The position numbers and the translations under genes are program-made. The notes under the pieces are model-generated. The model was not told the DNA's origin. It made no database searches and saw only the letters and a list, made by a program, of their open reading frames with translations. DNA of 64,000 nt from Catenuloplanes atrovinosus (GTDB taxonomy: Bacteria; Actinomycetota; Actinomycetes; Mycobacteriales; Micromonosporaceae): the NCBI RefSeq assembly GCF_031458235.1, contig NZ_JAVDYB010000001.1, positions 4,691,001-4,755,000 of the forward strand, in the 5' to 3' direction. Position 1 is the first letter of the stretch, and every line of letters begins with the position of its first letter. Shown piece after piece: positions 42,990 through 50,014 of this stretch.

Positions 42990-43828
42990 CCACCGTGCTC
43001 ACCGTCGCCGCGCTGACGCTGCGGGAGGCCGCGCGCCGCCGGGTGCTGCGCTCGCTGGCCGTGCTGACGATCCTGCTGCTGTCGCTCAGCGCCTGGGGGT
43101 TCACCCGCATCGACGCCGAGTTCGGCGGCCTGACCAGCGGAGAGTCCCGGTTCGCCGCGTCGCTGGTGCTGAACCTGGTGATGTTCGGCCTGAGCCTGAT
43201 CGCGGCGCTCGGCACCGCGTTCCTGGCCGGGCCCACGCTGGCCGGCGAGACCGAGTCCGGCATCGCGCTGGCCATGCTGACCCGGCCGGTGCGGCGCGCG
43301 TCCGTGCTGTTCGGCAAGTGGCTCGGCCTGGTCGCCTTCGGCACCGGTTTCGTGGCCGTGGCGGGCCTGGCGCAGTTGCTCATCGTGCTGGTCACCACGG
43401 GCTACTGGCCGCCGTCGCCGGTCACCGGCCTGGCGCTGCTGGCCGCGCAGGCGGTGGTGCTGCTCACGCTGGGCCTGCTGCTGTCCACCACGATCTCGCC
43501 GATGGCCTCCGGCATCGTCGCGGTCGGCCTGTTCGGCGCGACCTGGATCGCGGGCGTGATCGGCGGGCTCGGCGCCGCGCTCGGCAACGACAGCGTCCGC
43601 CGGATCGGCACGGTCTCGCAGGCGATCCTGCCCACGGACGGGCTCTGGCGCGGGGCGATGAACGCCTTCCAGGACCCGTCGCTGCTCGCCGGCTTCAGCG
43701 AGGCGTTCGAGGGCCATCCGTTCCTGAGCGCCGCGCCGCTCACCCCGGCCTACCTGGGCTGGGCCGCGGTCTGGACCGTGCTGATCCTGTCCCTGGCCGC
43801 GCTCGCCTTCCAGCGGCGGGACCTCTAG
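42986..43828 (+). CDS. ABC-2 type transporter permease
   Basis: 280 residues with ATGA overlap to the ATPase. Six membrane helices are visible: VLRSLAVLTILLLSLSAWGF, LVLNLVMFGLSLIAALGTAFLAG, LVAFGTGFVAVAGLAQLLIVLV, GLALLAAQAVVLLTLGLLLS, GIVAVGLFGATWIAGVIGG and AYLGWAAVWTVLILSLAALAF. The sequence AGPTLAGETESGIALAMLTRPVRRASVLFGKWLGL is the conserved ABC-2 loop after helix 2. No substrate can be named. The end overlaps the convergent HEAT-repeat gene by 4 bp, with stops TAG on both strands. Confidence 0.9.
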   Translation: MTTVLTVAALTLREAARRRVLRSLAVLTILLLSLSAWGFTRIDAEFGGLTSGESRFAASLVLNLVMFGLSLIAALGTAFLAGPTLAGETESGIALAMLTRPVRRASVLFGKWLGLVAFGTGFVAVAGLAQLLIVLVTTGYWPPSPVTGLALLAAQAVVLLTLGLLLSTTISPMASGIVAVGLFGATWIAGVIGGLGAALGNDSVRRIGTVSQAILPTDGLWRGAMNAFQDPSLLAGFSEAFEGHPFLSAAPLTPAYLGWAAVWTVLILSLAALAFQRRDL

Positions 43829-44547
43829 ACCCTTCGCGGGTACGGCGTCCGCGCGCGAAGATCGTCGATGATCTTCGCCGCGGCGCGGTCCGGATCGTCG
43901 CCCACCGACCGCAGCACCGCGACCACGTCCGTCACGTGATGCGGCCGGTAGACGTTCGTCTCCAGCAGGATGTCCAGGGTGAACCGTTCACAGTAGAGGG
44001 TCGGCTCGAACTCCGCCGCCCGCGCGAGGAGCAGGTCGGCCACGCGCAGCACGAGCGCGTCGCGGGCCGCGCGCAACGCCGGGTCGCACTCGGTGAGCGC
44101 GGCCGCGATGCGCCCCTTCTCGTCGTCGAACTCGCGCAGGTGCGGCGCCAGCGCCGGCTCACGCAGGAATCCGGCGGCCTCGAAGAGGTGCTCCTTGACC
44201 ACGCCGGACTCGAACGCCGCCAGCATCAGCGGCCACGCCCGCCGGTCACGCCGGCGGGCCAGGCCGTGCAGCGCGTAGGAGCGGACCGCCTCGTCCCGGT
44301 CGTCGACACGCGCCCACAGCGCGGCGCGCACCTCCGGCCCGTCCCGGTGGACCAGGTGACTGAGGCTGAACGTCGCCCAGTCGCGCACGCGGACGTCCGG
44401 GTCGGCGGAGAGCGCCAGCAGCTCCGCGACGCCGGCCGGATTCTCGTCGTCCATCTCCGTCGCCAGGTGCTCCGCGGCCCACAGCCGTTCCCCGGGGTCC
44501 GGGTCGCGGGCGGCGGCGATCAGCGCGGCGAGCGTCGCGTCGGTCAT
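43825..44547 (-). CDS. HEAT-repeat protein
   Basis: 240 residues from ATG 44547. The helical repeats are seen as LAALIAAARDPDPGERLWAAEHLATEM, VAELLALSADPDVRVRDWATFSLSHLV, VRAALWARVDDRDEAVRSYALHGLARRRD and WPLMLAAFESGVVKEHLFEAAGFL, with the Asp-x-x-x-Arg and Ala positions of PBS-lyase/HEAT repeats. The C-terminal half has further helices. HEAT repeats bind proteins; no enzyme domain is attached. It is monocistronic and divergent from the ABC substrate-binding gene, 90 bp away. Confidence 0.8.
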   Translation of the reverse strand: MTDATLAALIAAARDPDPGERLWAAEHLATEMDDENPAGVAELLALSADPDVRVRDWATFSLSHLVHRDGPEVRAALWARVDDRDEAVRSYALHGLARRRDRRAWPLMLAAFESGVVKEHLFEAAGFLREPALAPHLREFDDEKGRIAAALTECDPALRAARDALVLRVADLLLARAAEFEPTLYCERFTLDILLETNVYRPHHVTDVVAVLRSVGDDPDRAAAKIIDDLRARTPYPRRV

Positions 44548-44636
44548 GGCGGCATCCTGCGCCGGAGCCCGCGGCCCGGCAACCGGATTCCACCCGCCGT
44601 GCCGATCAACGTTGAACACGTGCTAGCTTGCCCGTC

Positions 44637-45614
44637 ATGAAAACCGTTGTCATATCCGTTCTGCTGGTGACGCTCGGCGTCACCGCGGGATGCGCGCGTA
44701 CCGAGGGCGAGGCCGCACCCGCGGCCAGTGCCGCCACCGTGACCAGTTGCGGACTGCCGCTCACCGTCCCGGCGCCGCCACGGCGGGCGCTCGCGCTGGA
44801 GCAGAACGCCACCGAGATCCTGCTGACGCTCGGGCTCGCGGACCGGATGGCCGGCACCAGCTACCAGACCGACCCGGTGCTGCCGGAACTCAAGGCCGGC
44901 TACGACGCGGTCCCGGTGCTGGCGAAGCTCTACCCGAACCGCGAGACCGTGCTCCAGGCGAAGCCGGACTTCGTCTACTCCACGTTCACATCCGCCTACG
45001 CCACCGACGCGGCCGGGCCGCGCGCGGACCTGGGCAGGCTGAACGTGCCGGCGTACCTGTCCCGCTTCGCCTGCGAGGACCCGGCCACCGGCGAGGCGGC
45101 GGTGAGCTTCGACGGGATCCTCGCGGAGATCGAGGAGATCGCCGGCATCTTCGGCGTGCCCGACCGGGGCGCGCGGGTGGTAGCGGACCAGCGGGCGCGG
45201 CTGGCGGCCACGGCCGGCGCCGGCACCGCGGGCACCAGCGTGCTCTGGTACTACTCCGGGACCAGCACGCCGTACGTGGCGGGACAGCGCGGGCTGCCGG
45301 CCGCGATCAGCGCGCACCTCGGCGTCACCAACGCGTACGGCGACGCCACCCAGCCCTGGCCCGCGGGCAGCTGGGAGGAGATCGCGCAACGGAACCCGGA
45401 CGTGATCGTGCTGGCCGACCTGACCCGCGGCGGCGACGGCGACAGCGCGCAGTCCAAGAAGGACTTCCTGAGGGCGAACGCGGTCACCAGGGAGCTGGAC
45501 GCGGTGAAGAACGACCGGTTCGTCACGGTCTCCGGCTCGTCCATGGACCCGTCCGTCCGTTCGATCACCGCGGCGGAGCAGCTCGCGGCCGGCCTCAAGG
45601 AGCTGACCCGGTGA
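44637..45614 (+). CDS. ABC transporter substrate-binding lipoprotein (FecB/BtuF class)
   Basis: 325 residues. The signal peptide MKTVVISVLLVTLGVTAGC has a lipobox with Cys19. ALALEQNATEILLTLGLADRMAGTSYQTDPVLPEL, PDFVYSTFTSAY and WEEIAQRNPDVIVLADL are the typical domain-1 and domain-2 segments of class III substrate-binding proteins, which deliver iron-siderophores, cobalamin or heme. An upstream TCAACGTTGA palindrome (44606-44615) and TAGCTT seven bases before the ATG suggest a leaderless mRNA. It starts a four-gene operon with a methyltransferase, FecCD permease and ATPase. No iron-box is visible. The ligand cannot be told. Confidence 0.88.
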   Translation: MKTVVISVLLVTLGVTAGCARTEGEAAPAASAATVTSCGLPLTVPAPPRRALALEQNATEILLTLGLADRMAGTSYQTDPVLPELKAGYDAVPVLAKLYPNRETVLQAKPDFVYSTFTSAYATDAAGPRADLGRLNVPAYLSRFACEDPATGEAAVSFDGILAEIEEIAGIFGVPDRGARVVADQRARLAATAGAGTAGTSVLWYYSGTSTPYVAGQRGLPAAISAHLGVTNAYGDATQPWPAGSWEEIAQRNPDVIVLADLTRGGDGDSAQSKKDFLRANAVTRELDAVKNDRFVTVSGSSMDPSVRSITAAEQLAAGLKELTR

Positions 45615-46354
45615 GGGACCTGCTGACCGCGTGGGACCGCCAGCAGGAGGCGTACATCGCGCACCGCGAACAGCGCTTCACGGTGATGCTGGAGGTGCTG
45701 GAGCTGGTGCACGGCGACGAGTTCACCGTGCTGGACCTGGCGTGCGGGCCGGGCGCGATCTCCGACCGGGTGCTGGCCGCGTTCCCGAAGGCCCGCGTGG
45801 TCGCGGTCGACCACGACCCGATCCTGCTCACCGTGGCGCGGGGCGCGCTGGCCGAGCGGCACGGCACCGACCGGATCACGATCGCCGACGCGGACCTGGC
45901 CGCGCCCGGCTGGGAACGCGCGCTGCCCACGGGCATCGACGCGGTGCTCAGCTCCACCGCGCTGCACTGGCTCTCCCCCACCGAACTGTCCGCGGTCTAC
46001 GCCACCGCGGCGACGCTGCTGCGGCCCGGCGGCGTGCTGCTCAACGCGGACCACCTGCGCTACGGCGCCTCCCACCCGACGCTGCGCGACGTCGCCGAGC
46101 GGCACGACGCGCGGACGCAGGCCGCGGCCTTCGCCGCCGGGACCCTCGACTACCAGCAGTGGTACGCCGAGGCCGCGCGCCGGCCGGAACTCGCGGCGCT
46201 GACCGCGGAACGCGCGGCGCGGTTCGCGGACCGGCCGCCGCAGCCGCTCGCGCCGCTGGCGTTCCACCTGGCCGCGCTGGAGGCGGCCGGGTTCGCCGAG
46301 ACCGGCACGGTGTGGCAGTACCTCGACGACTTCGTGGTCTTCGCCCGCCGATGA
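45611..46354 (+). CDS. Class I SAM-dependent methyltransferase inside an ABC uptake operon
   Basis: 247 residues from GTG 45611, overlapping the substrate-binding stop (GTGA). EFTVLDLACGPGAISDRVLAAFPKARVVAVDHDPILLTVA is motif I and the acidic loop of the Rossmann fold. ITIADADLAAPGW and GIDAVLSSTALHWLSPTEL (a UbiE/methyltransferase-25 motif) follow, then LLRPGGVLLNADHLRYG. The C-terminal tail WQYLDDFVVFARR is typical. It is co-translated between the binding protein and the permease, which is unusual for FecBCD systems. Methylation of the imported metallophore, or of a metal-bound organic compound, is the simplest guess. Confidence 0.88.
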   Translation: MRDLLTAWDRQQEAYIAHREQRFTVMLEVLELVHGDEFTVLDLACGPGAISDRVLAAFPKARVVAVDHDPILLTVARGALAERHGTDRITIADADLAAPGWERALPTGIDAVLSSTALHWLSPTELSAVYATAATLLRPGGVLLNADHLRYGASHPTLRDVAERHDARTQAAAFAAGTLDYQQWYAEAARRPELAALTAERAARFADRPPQPLAPLAFHLAALEAAGFAETGTVWQYLDDFVVFARR

Positions 46355-47370
46355 CCGGCCCGATACGGCACTCGGCCGTGCTGGCCGGCGCGCTGGCCGC
46401 GCTGCTGCTCAGCACGGCCGGGGCGGTCGCGGTCGGCGCCGCGGACCTGACCGTGCCGCAGGTGCTGCGCGCGCTCGCCTGGCACGCGGGACTGCCGGTC
46501 ACGCCGCTCGACCCGCTGACCGACAGCATCATCTGGGACCTGCGTACGCCGCGCGTGCTGCTGGCCGCGCTGGTCGGCGCCGGGCTGGCGGTGTGCGGCG
46601 CGGTGCTGCAGGCGCTCACCCGCAACGCGCTCGCGGACCCGTACCTGCTGGGCATCTCCGCGGGCGCGTCGACCGGCGCGGTGGCGATCCTGGTGTTCGG
46701 CTTCGCGACCGGCGCCGCGGCGCTGTCGCTGGGCGCGTTCGCGGGCAGCGCGGCCGCGTTCGCGGTGGCGCTGGCACTAGCCGGGCGCCGCTGGACCGAG
46801 CCGTCCCGGATCCTGCTCGCGGGCGTGGCGGCCGGCCAGCTGTTCTCGGCCGCCACCAGCCTGATCGTGGTGTCGGACGCGACCGCGCAGGCCACCCGCG
46901 GCATCACGTTCTGGCTCCTCGGCTCGCTGACCGCGGCGTCCTGGGCGTCCGTGGCGCTGTGCGCGGCGGTCGGCGCCGCGGTGCTGCTCGCCTGCTGGGC
47001 GGCAGCGCCGGCGCTGGACGCGTTCACGTTCGGCACGGACGTGGCGCAGTCGCTGGGCTTCTCCCCGGCCCGGGTGCGCGCGCTGCTGTTCACGGCCACG
47101 GCCGTACTGGCCGCCACGCTGGTCGCGGCGAGCGGCGCGATCGGGTTCGTCGGCCTCACCGTGCCGCACGCGGCGCGCGCGCTGGCCGGGTCGCGGCACC
47201 GGGTGCTGCTGCCGGTCTGCGCACTGACCGGCGCCATCTTCCTGATCTGGGCCGACACCGCGGCCCGTACCGTCTTCGCACCACAGGAGGTGCCGGTCGG
47301 CGTGGTCACCGCCCTGATCGGCGTCCCCGCGTTCGCGGTGCTGCTGCGCCGCGGAGGGAGCCCGGCATGA
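46351..47370 (+). CDS. FecCD-family ABC transporter permease
   Basis: 339 residues from ATG 46351 (ATGA overlap). The family has about ten helices; LTVPQVLRALAWHAG, IIWDLRTPRVLLAALVGAGLAVCGAVLQALTRNALADPYLLGISAGAS and GFVGLTVPHAARALAGSRHRVLLPVCALTGAIFLIWADTAARTVF are signature segments. Here a single permease would form a homodimer, unlike the second siderophore operon in this window, which has two. Its stop lies inside the first copy of the 74-nt repeat (ATGA). Confidence 0.92.
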   Translation: MTGPIRHSAVLAGALAALLLSTAGAVAVGAADLTVPQVLRALAWHAGLPVTPLDPLTDSIIWDLRTPRVLLAALVGAGLAVCGAVLQALTRNALADPYLLGISAGASTGAVAILVFGFATGAAALSLGAFAGSAAAFAVALALAGRRWTEPSRILLAGVAAGQLFSAATSLIVVSDATAQATRGITFWLLGSLTAASWASVALCAAVGAAVLLACWAAAPALDAFTFGTDVAQSLGFSPARVRALLFTATAVLAATLVAASGAIGFVGLTVPHAARALAGSRHRVLLPVCALTGAIFLIWADTAARTVFAPQEVPVGVVTALIGVPAFAVLLRRGGSPA

Positions 47371-47444
47371 GCGAGCTCGCGAGCGAATCATCGGCTCAGC
47401 GCCGACCACCACGCGACCGCAGCATCGAGGGCAGCCCGGCATGA
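47367..47444 (+). CDS. 25-residue repeat-encoded peptide, copy 1
   Basis: Reads MSELASESSAQRRPPRDRSIEGSPA and stops with TGA overlapping the next ATG. It starts at the stop of the FecCD gene (ATGA) with GGAGGGAG just upstream. It is polar and Arg/Ser/Glu-rich, without a hydrophobic segment. It is likely translated because every junction keeps the ribosome binding site and overlap used by the operon. It is probably a by-product of duplication rather than a designed peptide. Confidence 0.5.
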   Translation: MSELASESSAQRRPPRDRSIEGSPA

Positions 47445-47518
47445 GCGAGCTCGCGAGCGAATCATCGACTCAGCGCCGACCACCACGCGACCGCAGCATC
47501 GAGGAGAGCCCGGCATGA
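47441..47518 (+). CDS. 25-residue repeat-encoded peptide, copy 2
   Basis: Differs from copy 1 at two positions (Ala10 to Thr, Gly22 to Glu): MSELASESSTQRRPPRDRSIEESPA. Its TGA overlaps the ATPase ATG. The ribosome binding site GAGGAGAG precedes the ATPase start, so coupling should continue. Confidence 0.5.
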   Translation: MSELASESSTQRRPPRDRSIEESPA

Positions 47519-48324
47519 GCGAGCTTGCGAGCGAATCATCGACTCAGCGCCGACCGAGACCCGATCGCGGCATCCGGGCGGAGGGGATCATCGTGCGGGT
47601 ACGTGGGCGCGTGCTGCTCGGCGAGGTCTCGCTGGACGCGCCGGCGGGGGCGGTGACCGGGCTGCTCGGCCCGAACGGCTCCGGCAAGTCGACGCTGCTG
47701 CGCGTGCTGGCCGGGCTGCGCCGCCCGGACGCCGGCACCGTGTTGCTGGACGGCGTGGATCGTGCCACGCTGCCCCGGCGCGCGCTGGCCCGGCGGATCG
47801 CGATCGTCACCCAGCACGTGCCGTCCGATGTGGATATGTCGGTGTTGGACGTGCTGCTGCTGGCGCGCATTCCGCACCGGCCCGCGCTCGCACCGGCCAC
47901 CGTGGACGACGAGCGCCGGGCCGAGGACGCCCTGGCCGCGGCCGGTCTGCCCGGCATCGGGCACCGCCGCTGGTCGCGGCTGTCCGGCGGCGAACGGCAG
48001 CGCGCCGATCTCGCGCGGGCGCTGCTCCAGGACCCGGATGTGCTGCTGCTCGACGAGCCCACGAACCACCTGGACATCCGGCACCGGCTGGCGCTGTTCC
48101 ACCGGCTGCGCGGCTCCGGCCGGACCGTGGTGGCCGCGCTGCACGATCTGGACCTGGCCGCCGCGTTCTGCGACCGGATCGCGCTGCTGCACGATGGCCG
48201 GCTGGTCTCGGCCGGTACGCCCGCCGAGGTGCTCACGCCGGCGCGAATCCGTGACGTCTACGGGGTGGAGGCGGAGGTGAGCGCGGGCGACGACGGCCGC
48301 CCGCGGATCCGGATCACACCGTGA
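47515..48324 (+). CDS. ABC transporter ATP-binding protein (FecE/BtuD class)
   Basis: 269 residues from ATG 47515; the first 13 residues (MSELASESSTQRR) come from the repeat, so the native start could once have been GTG 47593 (IVRVRGRVLLGEVSL). Walker A GPNGSGKSTLLR, Q-loop VTQHVP, signature LSGGERQRADLARAL, Walker B VLLLDEPTNHLD and H-loop LHDLDLAA are all present. The DEPTNHLD and VTQHVPSDVDMSVLDVLLLARIPHR sequences are those of iron-siderophore/cobalamin importers. It powers the upstream permease. Its 3' end overlaps the convergent Clp-N-like gene by 11 bp. Confidence 0.92.
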   Translation: MSELASESSTQRRPRPDRGIRAEGIIVRVRGRVLLGEVSLDAPAGAVTGLLGPNGSGKSTLLRVLAGLRRPDAGTVLLDGVDRATLPRRALARRIAIVTQHVPSDVDMSVLDVLLLARIPHRPALAPATVDDERRAEDALAAAGLPGIGHRRWSRLSGGERQRADLARALLQDPDVLLLDEPTNHLDIRHRLALFHRLRGSGRTVVAALHDLDLAAAFCDRIALLHDGRLVSAGTPAEVLTPARIRDVYGVEAEVSAGDDGRPRIRITP

Positions 48325-49279
48325 CGCCGCCGAACCCGGCCGCGGCCAGCAGCCGGTTCGCCCGGTTGTGCCGGTCGGCGAGCAGCAGCCGCACCAGTTC
48401 CACCGTGTCGGCCGGCAGCCGCGGCACGGCCCGGCGCAGCGGGCGCGGGTCGGTGCCGAGGTCGGCGGTGGCCGAGACGTGGCGCAGCGCCGCGTACGTG
48501 ACCCCGGCCGACGCCAGCGCCGCCGCGCCGTCGTAGGGCTGCTCGTACAGGTGCGGGTAGTAGCGCGACAGCTCGTGCATCGCCATCAGGGCGAGCAGCG
48601 CGTCGTCCGTGCCGGGCCTACGGCGGCCGTGCTCCCGGGCCTGCTCGCGTGACTCCAGCATCAGCCACACGAACGGCTGCGGCGCCAGGTTCGGCCGGGC
48701 CGGCGCCACGATCGCCAGCAGCGGGTTCCGCCAGAGCGGCACGCGCGGGTAGCGGGTCAGGCCGATCAGCATGTCCCGGATCCGGTGCAGTTCGCGCGGC
48801 ACCCGGTCGGCGCGGCGCAACGGCCGGTCGTGTTCCAGGCTCTCGCGCAGCGCCGCGACCGGCACCGCGCACGCGGCGAGCAGCTCGGACGCCCGGTTGC
48901 CGTCGTCGTCGAGCAGCGCGAGCAGCAGGTCGCGGGAGTCGCACACGTCCCGGCCGTGCGCGGTCGCGGCCCGGCCGGCCCGGCGCAGCGCGTCCGCCGC
49001 CGCGGCGGTGAAGTCGGCCGGCGTGCCGCCCTCGGCGACCACGATCGCGACCGGGCCGCCCCGGTCGTCGCTGTGCCAGCCGGCCCGGCGGCGCCGGTAG
49101 ACGGAGTCGGCGACCGTGCGGGTGACGTCCGCCGCGTGCAGGATCTCCCGGGTGCCCGCCGCCGACGCGAGCCCGACCAGCAGGTTGTCCGTGCTGATCG
49201 GCTCGTCCGTGTCCGCCCGCAGCACCGCGAAGCCGAACACCGGGAGCACGTCCGAATCCTCGAGCAGGATGTTCTCCAT
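48314..49279 (-). CDS. Clp N-terminal-domain repeat protein without ATPase
   Basis: 321 residues. Three stretches resemble the Clp_N (R) fold of ClpA/ClpC/ClpB: ISTDNLLVGLASAAGTREILHAADV (about 28-53), DSRDLLLALLDDDGNRASELLAACAVPVAALRESLE (about 115-150) and DTVELVRLLLADRHNRANRLLAAAGFGGV (about 290-320). They share LLxALLxDxxNxAxxLLxxxGV. A repeated Arg/Pro-rich middle (160-210) has no known fold. No Walker motifs exist, so it cannot be a chaperone ATPase; it might be an adaptor or substrate-binding protein of the Clp protease. No operon partner. It stands alone between the uptake operon and a response regulator. Confidence 0.75.
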   Translation of the reverse strand: MENILLEDSDVLPVFGFAVLRADTDEPISTDNLLVGLASAAGTREILHAADVTRTVADSVYRRRRAGWHSDDRGGPVAIVVAEGGTPADFTAAAADALRRAGRAATAHGRDVCDSRDLLLALLDDDGNRASELLAACAVPVAALRESLEHDRPLRRADRVPRELHRIRDMLIGLTRYPRVPLWRNPLLAIVAPARPNLAPQPFVWLMLESREQAREHGRRRPGTDDALLALMAMHELSRYYPHLYEQPYDGAAALASAGVTYAALRHVSATADLGTDPRPLRRAVPRLPADTVELVRLLLADRHNRANRLLAAAGFGGVTV

Positions 49280-49357
49280 GACCTGAGTACAGCACCGCGC
49301 CGGACCCGCTCACGTCTGCCGAAAGTGCGAACGCGCCTCTCCCGGAAGTGGGAGAAC

Positions 49358-50014
49358 TCAGTCCAGCAGGCCCGCGCGCTGGGCGAGCATCGCGGCCTGG
49401 ACCCGGTTGTCGCAGCCGATCTTGGTGAAGACGCGGTAGAGGTGGGTCTTGACCGTGCCCTCGGTGACGAAGAGCTGCGCGCTGATCTCCGCGTTGGACA
49501 GCCCCTGCGCCAGCAGGATCAGCACCTCGCGCTCCCGGCCGCTGAGCGACTCCACCCGCGCCAGGTCCTCGCGCGGCACCGCGGGCGCGGCCGGGAGCCG
49601 GTTCAGGACCTGGCGGGTGACCCGCGGGGAGAGGAACGCGTCGCCGGCCGCGGCCGCGCGGATCGCGTGCGGCAGCTCGTCCGCGGCGGAGTCCTTGAGC
49701 AGGAAGCCGGCCGCGCCCGCGGTCAGCGCCTGGGCCACGTAGTCGTCCTCGCCGAACGTGGTGAGCATGACCGCGTGCACGGCCGGCGCGGTGCGGCGGA
49801 TCTCGCGGAGCGCGGCGAGGCCGTCCAGCACCGGCATGCGGATGTCGAGCAGCACCACGTCCGGGCGGTGCAGCAGCGTCAGGTCGATCGCCTGGCGGCC
49901 GTCGCCGGCCTGCGCGACCAGCTCGACGTCCCCCGCCGTGCGGAGGATCGTCTCGATCGCGGCGCGGACCAGGCGGTCGTCGTCGGCCAGCAGCACTCGG
50001 ATGGGCGCGTTCAT
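49358..50014 (-). CDS. NarL/FixJ-family response regulator
   Basis: 218 residues from ATG 50014; a GTG one codon earlier overlaps the kinase stop. IRVLLADDDRLVRAAIETIL is the receiver start, with the acidic pair DDD. LHRPDVVLLDIRMPVLDGLAAL holds the phosphorylated Asp (about residue 57), and MLTTF and FLLKDSA give the conserved Thr and Lys. LSGREREVLILLAQGLSNAEISAQLFVTEGTVKTHLYRVFTKIGCDNRVQAAMLA is the LuxR helix-turn-helix at the C-terminus. Its kinase overlaps it directly. Confidence 0.95.
   Translation of the reverse strand: MNAPIRVLLADDDRLVRAAIETILRTAGDVELVAQAGDGRQAIDLTLLHRPDVVLLDIRMPVLDGLAALREIRRTAPAVHAVMLTTFGEDDYVAQALTAGAAGFLLKDSAADELPHAIRAAAAGDAFLSPRVTRQVLNRLPAAPAVPREDLARVESLSGREREVLILLAQGLSNAEISAQLFVTEGTVKTHLYRVFTKIGCDNRVQAAMLAQRAGLLD

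Larger units (their letters stand above)
47367..47556 (+). repeat. 74-nt tandem repeat carrying start/stop junctions
   Basis: Units begin at ATG 47367, 47441 and 47515; the first two are full length (74 nt), the third matches for about 40 nt. Each unit starts ATGAGCGAGCT and ends with a GAG-rich ribosome binding site and CCGGC before the next ATG. The 74-nt period is not a multiple of three, yet each unit holds exactly one 25-codon ORF whose TGA overlaps the next ATG. The third unit supplies the first residues of the ATPase. Confidence 0.92.
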
